Assembly (NCBI GenBank): GCA_964036295.1
Contig: OZ038462.1
Coordinates: 25,555,863-25,619,862, forward strand
DNA: 64,000 bases
Reading direction: 5' to 3'
Source of the DNA: Plumapathes pennacea
Taxonomy: Eukaryota; Cnidaria; Anthozoa; Antipatharia; Myriopathidae
Within the stretch, counting starts at the first letter, position 1, and each line of letters opens with the position of its first letter. The translations under genes were made by a program, and so were the position numbers. This document shows positions 59,578 through 64,000 of this stretch, piece by piece. The notes beneath the pieces were generated by a model. It ran no database searches. It was not told the DNA's origin and saw nothing but the letters and a program-made list of their open reading frames with translations.

Positions 59578-62500
59578 ATGGCTGGAGGAACGAGCGCTTT
59601 TCTGGTTGGGTTCTTGGGTCTGCTGGCCTCAAAATCCTTCGCTGTGACTCTGGACGAAAACACGGGTGAGTTTGTTTTGTATATTTCCAGTCACTGTGAA
59701 ACTTTCAATTATTTGCGCATGCAGTGAAGGCCAGGAATATATTAACGGCTCTTGGCAACTCCGAAGTATGTGATTTGAGACTAAAGGAACGCTGAACTAA
59801 TAACATTTCCGACTTGTTCAGTCCGGGGAGAAGAATGTCGCAGAGTAGTTTTAATAAACACGGCCGCTTTGCTGTCCGCGCATCACAAGAGACCAAAGCA
59901 ATTTATTTCTGCCGTGCTTTACATTCCATCTTTGTAGGAGTCGGCACAAGAAACGGCGCAACATTTTTTGTACCCGTTGTCCCTGTTGTTTTTTTCTCGC
60001 AATGCCTGTCCGTATCGAGCGACTTTTCCTCCCAAGTATCCCTCGTAGTTTATGCGACTTCGCGACAAGACTAAATCGTCTGATTTTCCGATTACTAATA
60101 TTGCTGATGTCCGGATAGGATATCAGGTTATAAACGAGTTGGTTCGCGTTTTCTTTGTCTAGATCAGGCGATTTTTTCTTTTATCCTGGTCGATAACTTT
60201 CCGTCCAACCGGCATAATCCTTTACTACAAATGAAGGAAGTGTGACCTATCACCTTGGCCGCCCAAAACGTTGAAATCTTCTAGTTGCCGGCATAATCCT
60301 TTACTATAAATGACGGAAGTGTTAACTATCACCTTGGCCGCCCAACCATTTACGAACGCTGAGAATTAATGTAAGAGTCAATTTCAGCTGTGGCACAATC
60401 AAACAGGAATTCAACCATTAAGTCGGGACAAACTCTGGCATAATCAAACAGGAATTCAACCATTAAGTCGGGACAAACTCTGTGGCACAATCAAGCAGGA
60501 ATTCAACCATTAAGTCGGGACAAGCTCGTGTGTGCAGTGCCCAGTGTGCGCCCTGCATTTTTTTGCAAAATGTCTGGTTTACATTCAAATACAATTAATC
60601 GCCATATTATGACGTCCGTGGCCGGAAACAAAAAAGAAGAGTTACTATCAAATTTCAATTTGTGAGATTTTTAAAAAAGAGTATTGTTTACCATCAAAGC
60701 AGTAAGTTAACAATTTTCTTTCAACTTTCAGATGTTTGTGATACGAGAAACACAACCACAGGCAAATGCTGCGTGTTTCCTTTCATTTACCAAGGAAAGG
60801 AACAGTACGAGTGCACTGGCGCAGATCACGGCGTGGAGTGGTGCAGTTTGACCAACAATTACGACAAGGACAAGGCCTGGGGAGACTGCGGTAAATTTCT
60901 GAAGTGTGCGTGTGCGCGAGAATGTGCGTGAGGTGTGCGTGTTGTGCACGTGTTGTGTGCGTGTTGTGTGCCTGAGTGCGCGTGGGAAAGTAGAAGGAAA
61001 GGTCGGGGGCCGTAAAACTGTACATTGTCAGGAGGTTTTACTTGACGTCACTTCAGGTTTGTCTGCTGAAAATATGATCCATATTTGCTTTTAGAAAATA
61101 CATTGCTTGTCCAAATATGTTTGTGATACTGTGTCTTACTCTTGGTATTTTGTCTCTCAGCCGGTGAAAAGCCCAAACCGATCTTTGAGCAGATTCTCGA
61201 TGCAAATGGCGACACCAACACAAGAAGAGGTGTGATATGTAACAGTGTTCTCTTCTCATATCTACTGAGACAAGATCGACAAGTTGTGGTTTGTCTTGTT
61301 CTTGTTCTTGTTCTTATTTTCTCTTTCCCCAGCGTAACTCGACTCTTTTTAGAGAATCACCAAGATATTTTGTTTTCTTACGAGCTCTGTGATTGGCCGC
61401 ATTATCTTGTATTAACTAACTTTAGTACACGTCGTCACTCAACAGATGGCGTCAGCCTGTTCCAGGGGGACATCGTCATGACACAGGAAATGAGGCAGGA
61501 TCTCAACTCGAGGGGCATCCTCACGCCAGGTGACCCCCCTAGCAGGATCTTTAAGGGGGCTGGCAGCGGACGCCGTAAAAGGGCCACAATGGCGTACACT
61601 CATCTGCGCTGGATAAACTCGCAAGGGCGCCCGGAAGTCCCTTACCAGATAGAAAGATCAAACAGTGAGTTAGAATTCGATCTCTTGTGCACTTCCGTTT
61701 CCGGTTCAGGCTATTATCTCAGCTGTGTGAGCAGATCAACCTTGGCTGTTGCAGTGTCCCCACGACTCTCCAGTTCACTATACTACTAAAAGAAAGTTTC
61801 TTTTTATCCTTGTCCCCATGCTTTTCCTCGTGTGTGAATTCGGGTAGGGGAAAAGAGCCTGGGAGCGAGAACGGTTCGCTGAGATAAAAATCAGTGGCTT
61901 TGTTACGTCACAGGTCACGTGAGTTCGGTCATTCTCCGTGCCATGAGACACTGGGAGAGTAAAGTGCCTTGTCTCAAGTTTGTTCGCCGCAGTGGACATC
62001 GGCGCTATCTGAGTTTCTTTTCAGGGGGAGGGTAAGTCGCTATTTTTCTTTCTTCTGTGCGTGAGGTAAGCGATTCGCACGTGCATTACGCATGTATGTT
62101 TATGATACGTTATGACATCACTTTAGCTGCTATTCAATGGTGGGTCGCCAACCAGGAAGTGGGGCGCAGCGAATCTCCATCGGAAATGGTTGTGGAAACA
62201 TGGGAACAGTGGCGCATGAGATCGGTAAGAAGATGTGCGCAGAGCCAGTTACCCTCACACCCCTCCCCTGTCCCTCTCCTCCCTTTTCTGAGAAAATACA
62301 CGAGGACTAGGGCGCGTTTGGTTAACAGCGGGGAGGGGGGGGGGGGGGGGGACGCGACTTTTTAGAGGGTGTGGAAGGGATTCTCTATGATTTAGTACAA
62401 AGCTGGATATATTCGATTTACCTTCCTCTAAAACCGCAGGTTGCACGAAGTTCTAGCGTGTCATGAGTAGAAGTGCAACACTCCATTATTTTATAAGACT

Positions 62501-64000
62501 TGACAAAGAGTTTTACTTAATTTTACCGTAAAATGTTTGATTACGCATTCCTTCATTTGATTATTTGTTTCTTCAGGTCACGCCCTTGGGTTTTGGCATG
62601 AGCAGTCCCGACCGGACCGCGACAGATACGTGAGAATCTACTGGCAAAACATCCAATCAGGTGAGAGTTGGTAGATTCCCCGGACCAATTTGCAAAGAAA
62701 ATGTATTAAACTGATGTTGTCCGTCTTGCTTCAGGTATGGCGTACAACTTCCACAAGTACGGCACAGACAAGATCAACAGCCGAGGGGTTGGATATGACT
62801 ACAAGTCCATCATGCACTACCCGTCTACTGCATTTGCTGTGCGCGGCCGAACCATCGTCGGAGTCGGCGGTCAAACTGATCTTGGTCAGCGGTACGGTCT
62901 GAGCGACAAGGACGCGAGGCAGGGGAACCTGTTGTATTGCGGGAGCCAACCGCCGGTCAAGACTCCTGCGCCACCCAAACCACAGACCCCTCCCCCACCA
63001 GGTCAGTTGTTGCGCAAAACAATCTGTCCGTCTTTAAATTTTGTCTCACTTTTTTTTTTTTTTCTTTCTTTTTTTTTTTTTTTTTCGGTTCACGCAGTTT
63101 GTAGATATGAGGACAAGCACAGGTACTGTCCCTTCTGGGCTGGGCAGGGCCACTGCTCCTCCAGCAGCCGCTGGAATGCATACATGAAAAGCCAGTGCCA
63201 GAAGAGCTGTCTGTGCAAACAGAGTAAGTAAACGTGGGGAACTGAGCACTAGCCAAGGATCAACTAAGTGACAGCCGACGAACCGACCGAGCGAAAGCCG
63301 ACCAACCGAGACTGACCGAGTAACGACGAGATGGGCTCATCTAACTCTAAGTAGCAAGGCTGCACGATAAAAGATCTTCTCACACGAAAAAAAGCGAAAA
63401 AATCTAAGATCTAGTTACAATATACTAATGAAAGGAAAACTGATAATGTAAAACTATAATGACAAATGAACTGAAGGAGAGACAGCCAGTCAACTGAGTT
63501 ATTGACAAGAGTGACAGCCGACAAATCGAGTGATCGACAAATCGACTGACCGAGCGAAGGCCGACCAGCCGAGTGATGGACAAACCGACTGACCGAGTGA
63601 CAGCCGAACAACCGAGTAATTGACGAACCGACTGACGAGCGAAGGCCGACCAACCGAGTGATCGACAAATCGACCGACGACTGAAATAAAGATTAATACC
63701 GACAGTGTGCTGACCAACAGACGGAAATGAAAACGGTAAATTGAGGAATGAAACAGGGGCGTAACAAAACGAGACACAACGACAAAGGCGATTGGAGGCA
63801 AAAAAAGAAAAGAAAAGATTAAACGGAGAGAACAAGGCAGTGCAGTTGACAACGATCAACTTGAATTTGCACAAACCTCTGACCTGTTGTGTTGCAGGCT
63901 CGCTTTGTGTGGACAAGAGAAGCGCACGTGAATGTTCTTCATGGAAAGCGTCGGGGTATTGCACACAATATCGACCATACATGAGGACCTACTGTAAGAA
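59578..64000 (+). CDS. Secreted FN2-astacin-ShK metalloprotease (3' end beyond window)
   Basis: Ten exons so far: 59578-59665, 60732-60890, 61161-61229, 61446-61664, 61914-62031, 62127-62224, 62577-62660, 62735-63001, 63098-63223, 63898-64000 (cut). All phases match; at least 443 aa. Signal peptide ([17 protein letters not shown]) at 1-23. A fibronectin type II module at about 31-82 ([26 protein letters not shown]). Prodomain with aspartate-switch motif FQGD (111-114) and a furin-type RRKR site (148-151). Astacin catalytic domain with zinc motif [19 protein letters not shown] (from about 248) and Met-turn SIMHYP. A Pro-rich linker, then ShK-type six-cysteine modules, one complete and a second cut by the window edge. 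Astacins act in matrix remodelling, development or venom in cnidarians. ShK modules here are non-catalytic add-ons, so toxicity is not implied. Exons after the second ShK are missing. Confidence 0.93.
60176..60530. repeat. Two adjacent minisatellites in astacin intron 1
   Basis: First, an about 75-bp unit occurs twice (CCGGCATAATCCTTTACTA ... CACCTTGGCCGCCCAA), at about 60209-60270 and 60290-60350. Second, a 50-53-bp unit occurs three times (GGCACAATCAAACAGGAATT then CAACCATTAAGTCGGGACAA), at about 60374-60528. Units are nearly identical, which implies recent tandem duplication. Confidence 0.9.
63257..63690. repeat. Degenerate CGACTGACCGAG minisatellite in astacin intron 9
   Basis: Many variants of GACCGAGCGAAGGCCGACCA and CCGAGTGATCGACAAATCGA. 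The array is interrupted at about 63330-63480 by AT-rich sequence. It lies between the two ShK exons. Confidence 0.85.

Noticed and set aside
60374-60528. CRISPR-like array of three repeats
   Set aside because: Units are directly adjacent without unique spacers, in an intron of a eukaryotic gene. It is a minisatellite.

Overview
This is a eukaryotic nuclear window. Genes are split into many short exons with GT-AG introns, spacers are AT-rich, and short palindromic transposon relics are dense. The gene set suggests an anthozoan cnidarian, probably a stony coral (inference): an NADP-type glutamate dehydrogenase of the kind known from cnidarians, an astacin with ShK domains, and conserved animal housekeeping genes. 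No rRNA, CRISPR array or prokaryotic operon is visible. One tRNA-derived SINE is present.

Layout, left to right. 1-4.9 kb: repeats, including a diverged direct duplication and two inverted-repeat elements. 4.9-7.0 kb (+): the last two exons of a FAM47-like gene. 7.4-18.4 kb (-): a complete 21-exon NFXL1 gene. 18.6-21.3 kb (+): a PUB-domain coiled-coil protein, head-to-head with NFXL1. 22.8-25.3 kb (-): ribosomal protein S3, five exons. 25.4-27.1 kb (+): an unrecognised 127-aa protein with a mitochondrial-type N-terminus, only 83 bp from RPS3. 29.6-31.3 kb (+): NADP-dependent glutamate dehydrogenase, nearly all in one exon. 32.2-40.0 kb (-): CLPB (ankyrin plus AAA+), 16 exons. 40.2-41.2 kb (+): VMA21, head-to-head with CLPB. 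42.1-45.1 kb (-): the 3' part of a four-helix membrane protein with a lysosomal sorting signal. 46.7 kb (+): an orphan copy of the last ACSF2 exon. 48.2-57.8 kb (+): a complete 20-exon ACSF2 gene. 59.6-64 kb (+): a secreted FN2-astacin-ShK metalloprotease running off the right edge.

The genes do not form one pathway. Themes are mitochondrial proteins (CLPB, ACSF2, possibly the 127-aa protein), the endolysosomal/V-ATPase system (VMA21, the four-helix protein) and ubiquitin/p97-type factors (PUB protein). Three of the gene pairs share short divergent promoters. I joined exons by hand from splice sites, codon phase and family recognition. NFXL1, the PUB gene, RPS3, CLPB, VMA21 and ACSF2 all sum to uninterrupted frames. 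I found no clearly new multi-gene system. The most unusual items are the PUB protein ending in three glycines, the orphan ACSF2 exon, the unrecognised protein sharing the RPS3 promoter, the FN2-headed astacin, and several uncatalogued short repeat families present in two to four copies.
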